Positions 23,142 to 34,490 are shown, numbered from the stretch's first letter. The stretch: 64,000 bases of DNA from Globodera rostochiensis (GCA_018350325.1 JAEVLN010000009.1:1199388-1263387); one strand, 5' to 3'. The notes: generated by a model from the letters alone, not told the origin. Program-made: numbers and translations.

Positions 23142-23530
23142 TAGGGCCGAGACTTTTAGGGTTTAACCTTTTTGTTTGCGGAAAGGGTTTGACGAGAGAA
23201 GCCCAGAAATCGCATCCATTTCGAAAAATTTTTGAATTAGAGCGACTTTTTAGTCCCTAAAAATCCCTATTTCGCCTTTCGCCGTTTTTGCGTTTTTATT
23301 CCCTATTTTGGCAATTTTTCCCTAAATTTTATCATTTTTTATAAATTTCAAAAACATGAGAAAAATATTATATTTACAATTGTAAGAAGAAAATTAATAA
23401 AGACTGATGAATTTTAAAGGGTGACTGGATTTGGGCAGTTTTAGCACCTTTTTTAGTCCCTATTTTGCATCTTTTTGGGCTTTTTAGTCTCTATTTTGGG
23501 GGGTTTTAGTCCCTAAAAATGCGGTCTCTA
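23142..23530. mobile_element. hAT-like element, private word TAGTCCCTATTT
   Basis: Begins TAGGGCCGAGAC and ends GCGGTCTCTA. The interior iterates TAGTCCCTAAAAATCCCTATTT-type words on both sides. Candidate 8-bp duplications are gcgataag and gttataag (six of eight), consistent with an old insertion. Diverged relatives occur at 22436-22520 and ~54190-54420. Confidence 0.6.
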
Positions 23531-24479
23531 GTTATAAGCTGGTAAACATTCCTGAGTTCGTCGAGGCGACATTTCGTCGAAAAAGCCAAAAAACGAGATT
23601 TTTCGTGATAAGTGCATCAATTAACATATTTTCAGACAGTTTTAGTATTTTCGTTTCAGGAAGCTATGTATGTTTGGGTGTTTTTTCAAATAGAATTTTT
23701 AAAAACGAATTGATTTTATCGCTTGGTTTTTAAAAATATTCTTCTCATTTATTTTTATTTACTTGGGAATTGTCTTAACCCGATAAGAGCCCTGGGCTAA
23801 ACGCTTATTGGAGAGATTTTGCGCGCCCTCCCTGAAGAAAGCGCTTCCAAAAATTAGGTTAAACCCATAAGCGTCCCCCTGCACGGAAACCTTTAGTAAA
23901 AGGCGAAAGATTTCATCGTCCGAATACAGAGGGACCAGGGACAAACATTGCGGTGGATTTGGGGTTATTTGTGAAAGAATTTGAGAAAAATGTTTATGGG
24001 GTGCAAAAGGGGGAAGAGAGGAGAGCAAAAATCCGTTGTATTCCTTTTTGTATAGCCTCTTTCGCCTTCCAAGTGTGAGTTGTCTTCTTAATATTTTCTT
24101 TCTCTAAACTCCCATTAAAGAAGTGGGGGAAAATCCTTTCCATTTGCTGCGTGCGTCCTCTCTCTTTCCTTTCTCGCTGAGCAGAGAAACAGAGAATGAA
24201 ATGAAAAGAGAGTAAAACGAACGCACGCACGCACGCATGCAGACTGACAGAATGAGTGAGAGAATGTTGTTTTATTTGTTAACAGAGAAAAAGAGTGCGG
24301 CGTATTTTCGCTGTATTGTGCTCAGTGTCTTCCTTCGCTGTTTACACCCCATCGAAAATAATCAAAACACTTTTCACTTAATATTCCTTTTTATCCCTTC
24401 AATTTAGCCTTGCGCTCGGGCAATACAGCGAGCAATGAGGCTTAGCCGAGCTGCTGTTATTGCTGATTGAAAACTTTTA
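23531..24479. other. Intergenic, no gene seen
   Basis: AT-rich, with GAGA-type low complexity around 24150-24300 including ACGCACGCACGCACGC at ~24222. Open frames on the minus strand (23759-24028, 23994-24230) show no recognisable domain. Confidence 0.4.
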
Positions 24480-24699
24480 CCAATTACCCGCCTTGGCCTG
24501 CGAAAGCGGCGCCCTGTGCAATTTTTGGACAGCCTTTCACGGCTTAAAATCTTTTATGGTCAAAATTAAATTAAATATTTTTGCTACTAAAAATTGTCTT
24601 AAAATATGTTATTTGATACGAATTCGCCAATAGGAAATAAAATTGAGAATTTAAGTCTGCTCGAGTATAAACTTTTCGCAGGCCAAGGTGGGTAATTGG
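24480..24699. mobile_element. Tc1/mariner-type MITE, 220 bp, TA duplication
   Basis: Inverted ends CCAATTACCCGCCTTGGCC / inverse extend ~28 bp (through CTGCGAAAG), and the element is flanked by TA on both sides (24478-24479, 24700-24701). It differs in end sequence and duplication length from the surrounding hAT-like elements. Confidence 0.7.
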
Positions 24700-25796
24700 T
24701 AGAGCTGTTCGAGACTTGAAATTTACCGAGAATCAAGACCGAGACTTTTTTCGAAATTCACTAAAAAATATTGATTTTAAGCTCCACAAATCTAATTTCC
24801 AGTATAATTCGTAATTTTTGGACCAATTTTCTTTAGCCGCATTCATAAAATCTTGGTTGCAAATCTGATAACAAATTGAGTAGAAACAAAATTTTGCCAG
24901 CAAACAATTTGCCACAAATTTTGAATTTTATTTTTATTTCTGGAACGCTTTTTGCCCAATATCCTCCAATCCATCGGAACCGCCGGAGAAAATAATTTTA
25001 AAAAAAAGTTCAAATAGGAGAGTATTTTCGGGGTCAAAATTTTAAAAAAATACAAATTTTTTGCGAATTCTGCTTTATTTAGGGGGGGGGGGGGGGGGGT
25101 CGGCGGTGCTGATAGGCGCCGTTGAGAAAATTTTGAATTTTTGACTTAATTTGTTAACAGATTTGCAACAAAATTTATTATTTTGTGATTTTCATAAAAC
25201 GCAATTTATTAATTTTTCCAATTTTGTTGATCATTTCCAATAAAATGCATTGTCTGATTTTTAATTAACCAAAATGTTTCTTGTGGACAAATTTTCGCCC
25301 ATCCCTGGCGTCTCATGGGATGTGACCATTCAAAAACGGCAACGAAATGTGTCGGGTTGATTACCAAAAAACTCTTTTTTTTTTTGTTAAAATACAAAAT
25401 TAAATTAAAAAGTTTTCGTAAATTTGTTAATCAAAATGTGAATTGTTTTCAATCAACATGAGATCTCATCTGTTCAGTGCTCATTAGTGACGAAACTCCT
25501 TGGTCCATCTCCTACAAATTTTCTTATGAACAATTAAATTGATTTCAAAATTGTAACATTATTCGAGTATTGTAAGACTTTCTCACAAAATAAGACCAAT
25601 AAATTGTCCGATTAGCAAAAAGAAAATAAATTATTCAATCATCAAGAGGGGGGGGATGCCATTATGTATTCGTTCGTTATTCGGCGCCGCCCTTTGCTTT
25701 TGCTTGAATGCTGTTCGGTAAGCAATCTGAAACTCAAAAAACATTCAAATAAACACACCAACACAAAAAAAAATGTAAGGGCCCCCAGGTATTTGC
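24700..25796. repeat. Partial element with shared GC core
   Basis: Begins TAGAGCTGTTCGAGACTTG directly after the MITE and carries CCGAGACTT words. A G-run and the core GTCGGCGGTGCTGATAGGCG follow at ~25081-25120, then the tail AATTTTGAATTTTTGACT shared with the elements near 2440, 48960 and 57250. I could not find the matching right end, so it is probably truncated. No gene seen. Confidence 0.5.
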
Positions 25797-25925
25797 CAAG
25801 GGTGGCCTCACAGAATTCCGACTTCCGAACTCGATGCCATAAAAATGCCATATTTTCTCACAGGTGATCTGGCCTCCCTGCCTGGAATTCCGAAAGTTTC
25901 TTGAGGTCGTTGGTTCCCATCCCTG
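25797..25925. mobile_element. Candidate hAT-like element, word GGAATTCCGA
   Basis: Ends CCCATCCCTG on the right and starts CAAGGGTGGCC on the left, with GAATTCCGACTTCCG and GGAATTCCGAAAG inside. The same word type occurs at 51839-51977 and 49917-49983. Flanks match at only five of eight positions, so boundaries are tentative. Confidence 0.35.
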
Positions 25926-26016
25926 GCATATACACCAACGTGGGGAAAACAAATTAATTCCCGCGAGCAAAATCAGCGTGAATCAAAATACAAAAAGCGC
26001 AAGAAAAGCTACTCAC

Positions 26017-26556
26017 AAAACTCTTCTTTGATAATCCATTTGCCAAGTATTCAAGCAGAGCCACAATCATTTTCCGACGACGCGCAGAGTCCGCAACGTT
26101 CAGCATTTTCTGCACAACTTTGTTGCCGAACGGATCCTTGATCATTTCCAACAAAGGCGGGCTGCCGGAGCCGTTGCTGAACAGAAAATAGTAAAAAAAA
26201 TTTAGTTTTTGTGATTCTCGGGGAAAAAAACTCACTCCGCACAAACTTCGTCGATAAGCGCATTTTTCTGCTCCAACGTCCCGAAAACCAAACACTTTTT
26301 GATGACGTTGGAGGCGAACTTGTCCTGTGCATACTTCAGAATGTTCCCCTGCAGACTGCGCACAATGCGCTCCCGGTCTTCGGGCAGTCCATGTTCAATC
26401 ACAACTGATCAGTGACCAAAGAGAGCACATTGTCATGAAGTTGTTCCAGCACGTGACGCTTTTGCTGATCCGTGCAGTGTTCAAGCACACATCGGATCAC
26501 CCAACTACCGGATTTGTCGAGGGACAACGGAATCACTTGCGCCGATATCTCGTTCC
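26017..26556 (-). pseudogene. PUF (Pumilio-family) RNA-binding gene, 3' exons, disrupted
   Basis: Minus-strand exons 26556-26236 and 26176-26017, separated by a 59-nt GT-AG intron. The first encodes PUF repeat 6 (EISAQVIPLSLDKSGSWVIR, CVLEHCTDQQKRHVLEQLHD) and then repeats 7-8 (VIEHGLPEDRERIVRSLQGN, KYAQDKFASNVIKKCLVFGT, ALIDEVCAE). The second continues with DPFGNKVVQKMLNVAD. PUF proteins bind specific mRNA 3' UTR sequences and repress translation or promote decay. Between VTDQ and VIEHG, where the family normally has YGNYVIQH, about 22 bases are missing and a stop follows (~26404), so the reading frame is broken. The next upstream PUF exon on this strand (35510-35643) lies beyond the Helitron. 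Confidence 0.75.
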
Positions 26557-27374
26557 CTATATAAGAAATTTCTACCCCCTTTTTACACCTTTTGTGGAAT
26601 AACTCTTGAACAAGGGGTCGGATCAAAAAATTGTTTTCCCAACACCCCCTATTTTCTGGGGTGGCCGATATGGGGAACATATAGAATCAAAGTTTGGGTT
26701 AGGCATTTTCGAGAAAAGCCCCAAAAATGGTCGAAAAATGGCCAAAATTTTTTGACCACTCCCCATTGTTTGGCTCCCAGCTCGGCGGCGAGTACCCTAA
26801 CCGTTGATGGAATGTTTTGGAGGGCACATCTACAGACCCTGGGCTTTCCAATGAGCTATAGATGGGCCGGATTAGACAAGTTTAAAGGGGCGATGTGCTC
26901 CGGACAAACTCCAAAAAATGTTGGAAAAAAGGAAACGGGTGGGGGTTGGTGAGGGGAAAATAAGGGAAATCCACAGTTGAATCTGTGGTGTAGTGGTTAA
27001 GCAATTGGCGTGCAGTGGTGATTGTGTTGGATCAATTCCCGTATGACAAAATTATTTTTCAATTATTTTTCCAATAAATTAATATTCAATTAAAACGTTT
27101 ATTTACATTTTTTTTTTGTTATAAAAATGTTTATAGATAAGAATCTTCGTGAAGGAAAGAAAAGCAAAAGGACGAAAGGAAGAGGGAAAAGAAAGGGAGG
27201 GGAAAAAAAAGAAGAGATAAACGGAAGAGAAGAAAGCAACGAAATAAACGAAAAGAAGAGAAGAAAAAAAAGAAAACTTTTTTCCAAAATTTAATTTACC
27301 TCCTCTTTCTGCCAACAGAAGGGTTACTAAAGCCCAAATAAGGGAAAATTTTTGCATTTAACAGATAATATACA
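26557..27374. other. Intergenic or PUF intron with tRNA-like module and GA-rich stretch
   Basis: Holds a tRNA-like module at ~26979-27050 and a purine-rich plus strand at ~27150-27290. No coding region recognised. If the PUF exons on both sides belong to one gene, this is intron sequence just downstream of the Helitron's 5' side. Confidence 0.4.
26979..27050 (+). other. tRNA-like module with A and B boxes
   Basis: A box TGGTGTAGTGG (26986-26996) and B box GGATCAATTCC (27029-27039) match Pol III internal promoter consensus with normal spacing. The outer stem does not pair convincingly, so I call it tRNA-derived rather than a tRNA gene. Confidence 0.45.
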
Positions 27375-27950
27375 GAGTTTTGGCAGAAATTGGCGGAGAA
27401 AAGCGCAGAGATTTAGGGCAATAGCGAGAGATTTTAGTAGAGCTCCATTCAGAGATTTAATGGTGGGTTCTGAGTTTTCGAGAAACGCAAAAAGAATCGA
27501 ACTCTAAGCGGAGCGGGGGGGGGGGGGGAGGGGGTGTAAGACATTCTACGGAAAATAACGCAAACAAATAAGAGAGAGCGTAAGGGAGGAAAACAAAGAA
27601 AAATTAGATAGTACACAGATTGTTCCATTTCTTTTCCCTGTTTTGCACCCTAGCAATCATTTGTTTCTTAAATGTGCTGTGGGATGGTTTAATAATGTTT
27701 TTTGTACTTTGTGCTGCATATTTGTAATTCTTCTGCACAATCAATCAATTCGTTACTTTAAGCAAAAATTGTCCTTATTCATCGTTTGTTTTTTCTCATT
27801 TAAGGTCGACAACAAATATTATTCAGGTGATTTAACCTTCCTTCTTTTTTTAGTCCTTGTGCACCCTTTTACAATGTTTTGACTCTTTTTTTGTTAATCT
27901 AATAAAGAAATGATTAAACCGTTAATAATTCAGCTATAGTTTTCATCAAA

Positions 27951-30900
27951 ATGCCTTCTGCAACACGCAAACGAAACAGTTCTGATCGTCTGCGTAAGCA
28001 ACAAAACCGAAGTTGTGCAGAAGACTTTTCCGAAGCAGGGGCGTCGTCTTCAGAAGCAGCGAATACTTCCAAAAAGTCAAAAGATGTTAAAGCAAAGGCT
28101 CGCACTGATCAGCCATGCTCATCAAAGCAGCTAATCGATCAGGAGCAAGCTGCAAATAAGCAGGGGCCGGAAAGTGTGCTTTTGACAGACAAAAAGAAGC
28201 AACATCGAACAACACCATTGTTTGCCGACAACGCTGGCAGGGGCGGATGTAACCCACGAAAAATTAAAGTTTATAACCTTTAATGCCTATTAATATTTTT
28301 TTACACATTTACAGTTGCGTGCTAAGCACATTCAAGAAATTGAGGCTCATCTTAACAAGTTGCTGTCTGACTACTCTGCCCGATCTTGGCCTCTCAAAGG
28401 ATCAAGCGGTATTGTGATAGTTTAACTTTGTTATTAATGCTTATTGTTTTAGCTAAGAGATCGTGGACACGCTGCTGCAGGGGCAATTGTGATTGTTCTT
28501 CTTTTGCGCAATGTCAGCAAAATGCACAAGCTTTTATTGCTGCAAAGAAATATGATCAAGAATTTCCTGCAGTGCACATGAAGCCAAGGAAATTGACCAA
28601 ACTTACCGCTCAGTGCCATCGCAAACACAATTGTGCATCGGGAGAGACCTTTCATCGGGCAAGTTTGAACATTTTTATTTCAAGGGCATTGTTTAAGGTT
28701 GACTATTACGACAGCGGACAGTTTGGCGATGCTACTTGTGAACATTGTGACGCACTTTTACTCCATTCGGAACGTGACGCAATAAAAAAGCAGGGGCGTG
28801 TCTCTCCATGTTGTTCAAATGGCGAATGTCATACCGAAGAAATGGCTGCCGCTTATGCAGAACTTCAAAGCCCACCTACTATTCTTACGGAGCTGGCAGG
28901 GGCGTCCGACTTGCGAGCACGCGAACAATTCTTGGACAACACATTGCCATTAAACAACACGTTCGCGTTTGCTTCCGTGCACAGTGAAAAAGCTCCAGAG
29001 GAACAAATGGCTGGCCGAAAGGACACCGTCAAGTATAATGGTCCGTTCTGTTCATATTGTTTTTTCACATTCTTCTTTTACATTCATTCTTTTAGGACAA
29101 TTTTCGTTCCAGTTCAGCGACTTGGTCGCGCCGCAGGGGCGTCGTCCAACATTTGCTCAAGTCTATACCCTGATGCCTGAGGATGCACTCCGCCTACGTT
29201 CCGAAAATATCGCCGATGTGCTTGCATTACCAATTAGACAAGCAATAATGGAAAAACTCGAGCAATTGATGCGCGAGAACCCGTATGGCCGCACTTTTAT
29301 GACCGCAGGGGCCAAAATAGCGGAAGCAATGGAGCGGAATGAGGGAGAAATTCCCCGATTTCAAGTGTGTTTTTTGTTGCACTTTTTCTTTTAATTTATT
29401 ACAGATTGTATTGCTGACCGACCGCGCTCTTAATACTGAGGCCGTTCGAAGCAGGGGCGAGTGCACAGTTATTGAAAAAACGGAAGCGCCGACAGCTCAA
29501 CAAATTGCGGTTATTTGGGTACAAGAAGACGGGTTGGCTCCTGAAGTTCATGGTCAATAAATTTTTCATTCATAACATCTTTTATTGTTACAGGTTTTTG
29601 GGTTTGCGATAAAGCTGGAAAGATGAGGCTATTGAAAAGCGGGATGCCACAACTAGATCCATGTTGCTTCCCTCTACTACATCCAAGAGGAACTGCCGGC
29701 TGGCAATGGTTTTTGAAGAAGAAATGCAAGCAGGGGCGCAATGTACGAAGCTTGACATGTCTAGACGAAAATGCTAACGATGACTGCTATACCTTCGGTC
29801 CGACAACATCAACGCATCGCGATACAGAGCCGCCTGCTAGTAACGAAGACTTTCCTGAACTTGAAGCCGCCTTTGTTGAAGCTGTTCCTGATGCTAATGA
29901 GCAGGGGCAAGACGCGCTGGACGATAATGTAGGCTTATACTTTTGTTTTTTTCCAATTTTTACGCCCTTTAGCATGTAATGCCAAGAATCGACGCGGTTA
30001 TTTCTGAAGAATTCTGGCAACGACCCACCCATGCGTTGGGAATAAAGAAACCTGGCCCTGAAGTGAACATTTCGGAACGGCAATTCTACCGCTATCGTTT
30101 GGCAATGCGCGAGCCCTGCAGGGGCGCATTCCACTGGCTGTGGCATGCTCGTCGCCTCGCGGAATATTTTGTCATTGCGCTTTTGAATCGTATTGAGCGA
30201 AACGAAATGGAACACACTAAGGCGCAACAGTCAAAGAAGGATTACCGCCAAATTCTTGCACGTGATTATGTGCATGCGCTTGAGCAGGGGCTCCAACGTC
30301 AGGAGCCCAATGCCCGACTCGGCCGCATTTTTTTAATGCCGCAGACATTTGCTGGCTCAAGGCAATACTATCAGCAAAAGTATGCTGATCTTATGACAAT
30401 GGTTCGGCGCCTCGGAAATCCAACCTGGTGCGTTAATCTCCTTAGCTTAATACCATTTATTCATTTTCAGGTTTGTAACCTTCACCGGAAATCCGTCATG
30501 GCCAGAACTCAAAGAAGCACTGCAGGGGCGCCAACAGTATACCCATCGAGCTGATATCGTTTGCCGAATTTTTATGGACAAAGCGACTGAATTCATAAAG
30601 GACCTTACAGAGCGGAACGTTTTGGGAAAAGTGGCTGGGTGGTGTTATAGTGTTGAGCATCAGAAACGAGGTGACCTAAGCATCTTAATACTGATTATAA
30701 TATTCAAAAATGTTAAGGCATGCCACACATACACATCCTTCTTATTCTGGACAAGCAGGGGCGCATTACTTCGCCTAACGTTGTTGACGACTTTGTAAGC
30801 GCCAGAATTCCTCCTCTACCACAAATGGATGATTTGACACCTGAGGCCAATCAACAACGTCGGCTCTGGCACTATGTCACTACAATGATGTTGCACGATT

Positions 30901-33900
30901 GTAATTCAGCATGCACGGAGTTCAACGAGCAAGGGCGCCCGCAATGCAAAAAACATTTTCCCAAACCCTATTCTGATCATACTGAACTTTCTGGTGATTT
31001 TCCCCTAATTTTTTTCTAACATACTATATTTTTGCAATTTAAGAAGTACGGTATACAAATTATGTTCGTTTGCCTGCTGACAATTTTGATGCTGAGCTCC
31101 GTGCAGGGGCGCGCGTGGAAAACCAACAGTTAGCGCCTGGAGATCATGTACTCCCTGAAAACGATCCAGAAAGGGATTGGAACGAAGTCCGTTACCAACG
31201 TAAACGTTGCGCAACACCGCCATGTGTTACTTCACAAAGAACCTATGTGCCCAACTCTTTTATTTTAATAATAGTTTTATTTTTTCAGGAGGAATGTGGC
31301 CTTTCATATATGAAGAAAAGCAGGGGCGGCCAAGGCACTGCATTGTTAGATGACAGCCGTGTGATCCCATACAATGCCTTCCTTCTTCTCAAATATGGCT
31401 GCCATATCAACATTGAGTACGTCTTCGGGCAAAAGGCCTGCAAGTATATCTTCAAATACTTGCTTAAAGGTTTGCAAAATCAATTTAAACCCGATTAACT
31501 TTTTGCTTTTAGGTTTCGAGAAGGCCTATGTCCGTGTTCTGCAGCCGCGCAGGGGCGAGAGGAGTCAGCATGAAACTGTCTGCGATTACGACGAAATTGC
31601 AGCGACCTTCAAAGTTCGTTATATGACGGCAATGGAAGCGTACCTCCGTCTGCATTCCTATCGGATTGTTCGCTTATCACACCAAATCTACCCTTTGTCA
31701 CTCCATGACGAACTTGGCCAAATGCTTGTCATTGAAGAGGGCCATGCTGAGCAGGGGCGCCGCAACCTGCAGCTTCATACGAGATTGACCGCATTTTTCG
31801 ACTTATGCTCCAATGACCCAGATGTATCCGAACTGACTTATGATCGCATGCCGTATCGCTATTAGTGAGTCCATTTTTCACTTTTTTATTCATTTGTCCT
31901 TAAAGTTGGAATCAAAGACACCGCAAATGGATTAAGCGCCAAAGACCTTTAGTAGAAGAAGTAGCAGGGGCGCGCATGTTCGTCCGAGTTTACACTGTTT
32001 CCCCAAAACACTGCGAACTTTTTGCCATACGGTTTGTATTCCTATAATTTATTACGTCAAAAATTTTTTTAAAGTGCTCTTCTTTTGCATCGGCCGGGCC
32101 CTAAGAGCTTCAAAGACCTTCGCACTATTGATGGCCAATGCTTTGCAACCTTTACCGAAGCTGCGATACAATTGAATCTGCTTGAGAATGATATTATTTT
32201 CGCAGGGGCCATGAGAGATGCCTGCATCGACAATATGAATCTCAACAAACTTCAACACTTTTTTGCTATGTTGATCGCTCACGGCAGACCATCGGACCCA
32301 CAAAAACTATTCAACACTTTTCTTGACCAAATGCGTCCTCACAGAGCTGGCGTTGATCCAGACATTCCCTCTCAGTCGTTGGAACGCCGCAGGGGCGAAG
32401 TCATGCGCAATCTTGAGTACTACTTAACATGCATGTCAACCTCATGTGGGTTAGTAAAATATATTGTTTGTACTTAGTAAAAACTACTTTTAGTGAAGTT
32501 GGACTCTGTGGATTGCCATCAGACTACAGCTTTGGCTACCAAGGGGCTATCCTGGAAGAGACGCGTCTACAAAACGATTTCTATGGCGATCATGCCCAAC
32601 GATTGACCCCTCAGAAATTGGTTGAGATGCATGTGAAGAAATTAAATGTTGATCAACGTAACGCGTTCGCTTGCATCACAGAAGCCGTCAACGGCAGGGG
32701 CAATAAGCGTTGTTTTTTTGTTGAAGGCTCGGGCGGATGTGGTAATTTAGTCTTTTCTTCTGCACTCCTCCTGTTTTTTAATGTTTAGGTAAAACGTTTT
32801 TGTACAACACGCTGATCCGTTGGTGTCTCGCGGGGAAACCTCAGATCAACTGCGAGCCTGAGTTGCCGAGTCAAGCGGTAATAAATACCAAGATTATTTT
32901 TTTTTGGAATTTTTGGCTTCCTGAAAAACCAATTATGAAGAGTTATATTATTATTTTCTTGCCCTTTTTAGCCGACTCAATTGAATACTGGCGCTGTGCT
33001 AGCATCTGCAAGCACTGGCATCGCAGCACTCTTGCTAATCGGCGGCGCAACTGCCCATCGTCTTTTTTCTGTGCCTAATGATGTCTGCGATGATACGCCT
33101 CCACGCTTAGCATTCGAGTCTGCAGGGGCAAAAATACTGCGTTCTGCCGAACTGTTCATCATTGATGTAAGCAATTTTTACATTTTATATCAACACTTCT
33201 TTTTTAGGAGATTAGCATGTTGAGCAATAAAGTTTTACGCTACATTGATCGCCTACTTCGAGATGTTTGTGCTACCAATAAACCTTTTGGCGGCAAAGCT
33301 ATCGTACTGGGCGGTGACTGGAAACAACTGGCACCAGTCGTGGAGCAGGGGACGCGTGATGACCAGCTGCAGGAGAGCATTAAAATGGACAAATTGTTCA
33401 AGGACAATTTTGAACAACTTCAGTGTGTTTTAAATCTTTTTTTGTCGCAAGTTTTCTTTTAAGTTTGTCCATAAACATGCGAACTGCACCGGACCAGCGT
33501 GCTCTTTGCGAGTGGCTCCACATTATTGGCAATGGCCTCCATCAAGCAGGGGCAAATCGTCAGCAGGGCCGGCACCCTCTAAAGTTGCATATACCATCTG
33601 AATTGCTCGTCGACACTCTTGAAGAAATAATCGACTTCTGTTTTCCAGCAGCTTTATTCAATGACCCCATTCGGCACGCTGAACTTATCAAAGACAGCGT
33701 CATATTATCACCAACTAATGCCGATGTACAAGCTATCAATGAAAAAGCCATGGAGCGCATTGCAGGGGCGCCAATGATTTACCTGTCAATTGATTCTCCA
33801 TTGGATGGCCAGGAAGAACTTGGGACTTTTCGTGCAGACTTCAATATTGAGGCTATTCACAATGAAATGCCGTCGGGGATGCCGCCTCACAAGCTCATTT

Positions 33901-34490
33901 TGAAGGTGTTTGAATTGTTCTACATATCTTAATCTTATGCAATAGACCGGAGCCTCTGTGATGCTCATTCGCAATCTTGATGTTTCCTGTGGACTATGCA
34001 ATGGCACGCGGATGCAGCTCAAGCGCATGACGGAGGAAAATCTGTTCTGCAAACTCTTGACCGGCCCTCGGGAAGGACAGGAGTTCATCATCCCACGCGT
34101 GAAATTTGAATACGGGCAGGGGCGCCATCACCGTGGCATTCGTTTCCGTCGCATTCAGTTTCCTGTCCGTCCATGCTTTGCTATGACAGTTAATAAGATA
34201 TGTTTGGACTTTGTCATTCATCTATATATTTTTATCTATTTTAGGCGCAAGGGCAAACTCTGCAAAGAATGGGCCTTGTACTCAATGGAAAGCAATGCTT
34301 TTCGCATGGACAAGTGTATGTTGCTATGTCCAGGGTGACAACAATGGCTGGCATTCGTGTTTTTTCACCACACACCTGCATGGGCGATACTACCACTATT
34401 AACAACGTGATCATCCCCGAGTTAATTGATCGACCTGCCGCTCTGCCAGAAGACCCTATTGCAGGGGCGCTTAACAGCCAAGAATATTGA
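27951..34490 (+). CDS. Helitron Rep/helicase, 1868 aa, 21 exons
   Basis: Exons: 27951-28268, 28315-28408, 28453-29040, 29096-29364, 29405-29552, 29594-29928, 29973-30427, 30471-30670, 30718-30993, 31044-31246, 31289-31469, 31513-31864, 31906-32031, 32075-32449, 32494-32741, 32789-32877, 32972-33166, 33208-33422, 33464-33905, 33946-34197, 34245-34490. All join in frame (5607 nt, no internal stop); introns are 40-94 nt. Domains in order: basic N-terminus; Helitron_like_N with CEHC...CC (~230-255); Rep HUH motif PHIHILLIL (His ~806 and 808); Rep tyrosines in KYIFKYLLKG (~1015 and 1019); Pif1-type helicase with Walker A GSGGCGKT (~1385-1392), Walker B IIDEIS (~1482-1487), and QGQTLQRMGL and VAMSR near the C-terminus. 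The protein nicks and unwinds DNA for rolling-circle transposition. Nineteen introns are GT-AG. Intron 20 (34198-34244) begins ATATGT instead of GTATGT, a +1 G-to-A change or an AT-AG intron; retention would shift the frame before helicase motif VI. Confidence 0.92.
28035..34468 (+). other. 28 exact GCAGGGGC octamers confined to exons
   Basis: Starts of exact copies: 28035, 28160, 28237, 28477, 28790, 28896, 29133, 29305, 29451, 29730, 29901, 30118, 30284, 30522, 30755, 31103, 31320, 31549, 31751, 31964, 32202, 32389, 32694, 33122, 33546, 33762, 34116, 34461. One-mismatch forms: 30929 and 34247 (GCAAGGGC), 33344 (GCAGGGGA), 33563 (GCAGGGCC). Read in frame they give Ala-Gly (10), Gln-Gly (10) or Arg-Gly (8), so no single peptide is being kept. 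I saw none in introns, none in the element's non-coding ends, and none elsewhere in the window on either strand. Chance expectation for a given octamer in 6.4 kb is about 0.1. Confidence 0.95.
34198..34244 (+). other. Intron 20 with AT instead of GT at the donor
   Basis: Exon 20 ends TTAATAAG and the next six bases are ATATGT; the intron ends CTATTTTAG. Every other intron of the gene starts with GT. A G-to-A change at +1 of a perfect GTATGT donor is the simplest reading. The 47-nt intron is not a multiple of three. Confidence 0.8.

Noticed and set aside
26752..26952. 66-codon plus frame near 26.8 kb
   Set aside because: No recognisable similarity, no splice context, and it lies in probable PUF intron sequence.
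27099..27357. Ser/Phe-rich minus-strand frames upstream of the Helitron gene
   Set aside because: They read a GA-rich low-complexity stretch and show no domain.
30994..31043. Premature stops in the helicase frame (for example near 31017)
   Set aside because: Each lies within a short intron with clear GT and AG ends; splicing restores a continuous frame.
28035..34468. Octamers as remnants of a repeated peptide or inserted mini-transposon
   Set aside because: Three different peptides are encoded in almost equal numbers, and the protein keeps normal spacing around the recognised Helitron motifs, so neither a peptide repeat nor inserted bases fits.
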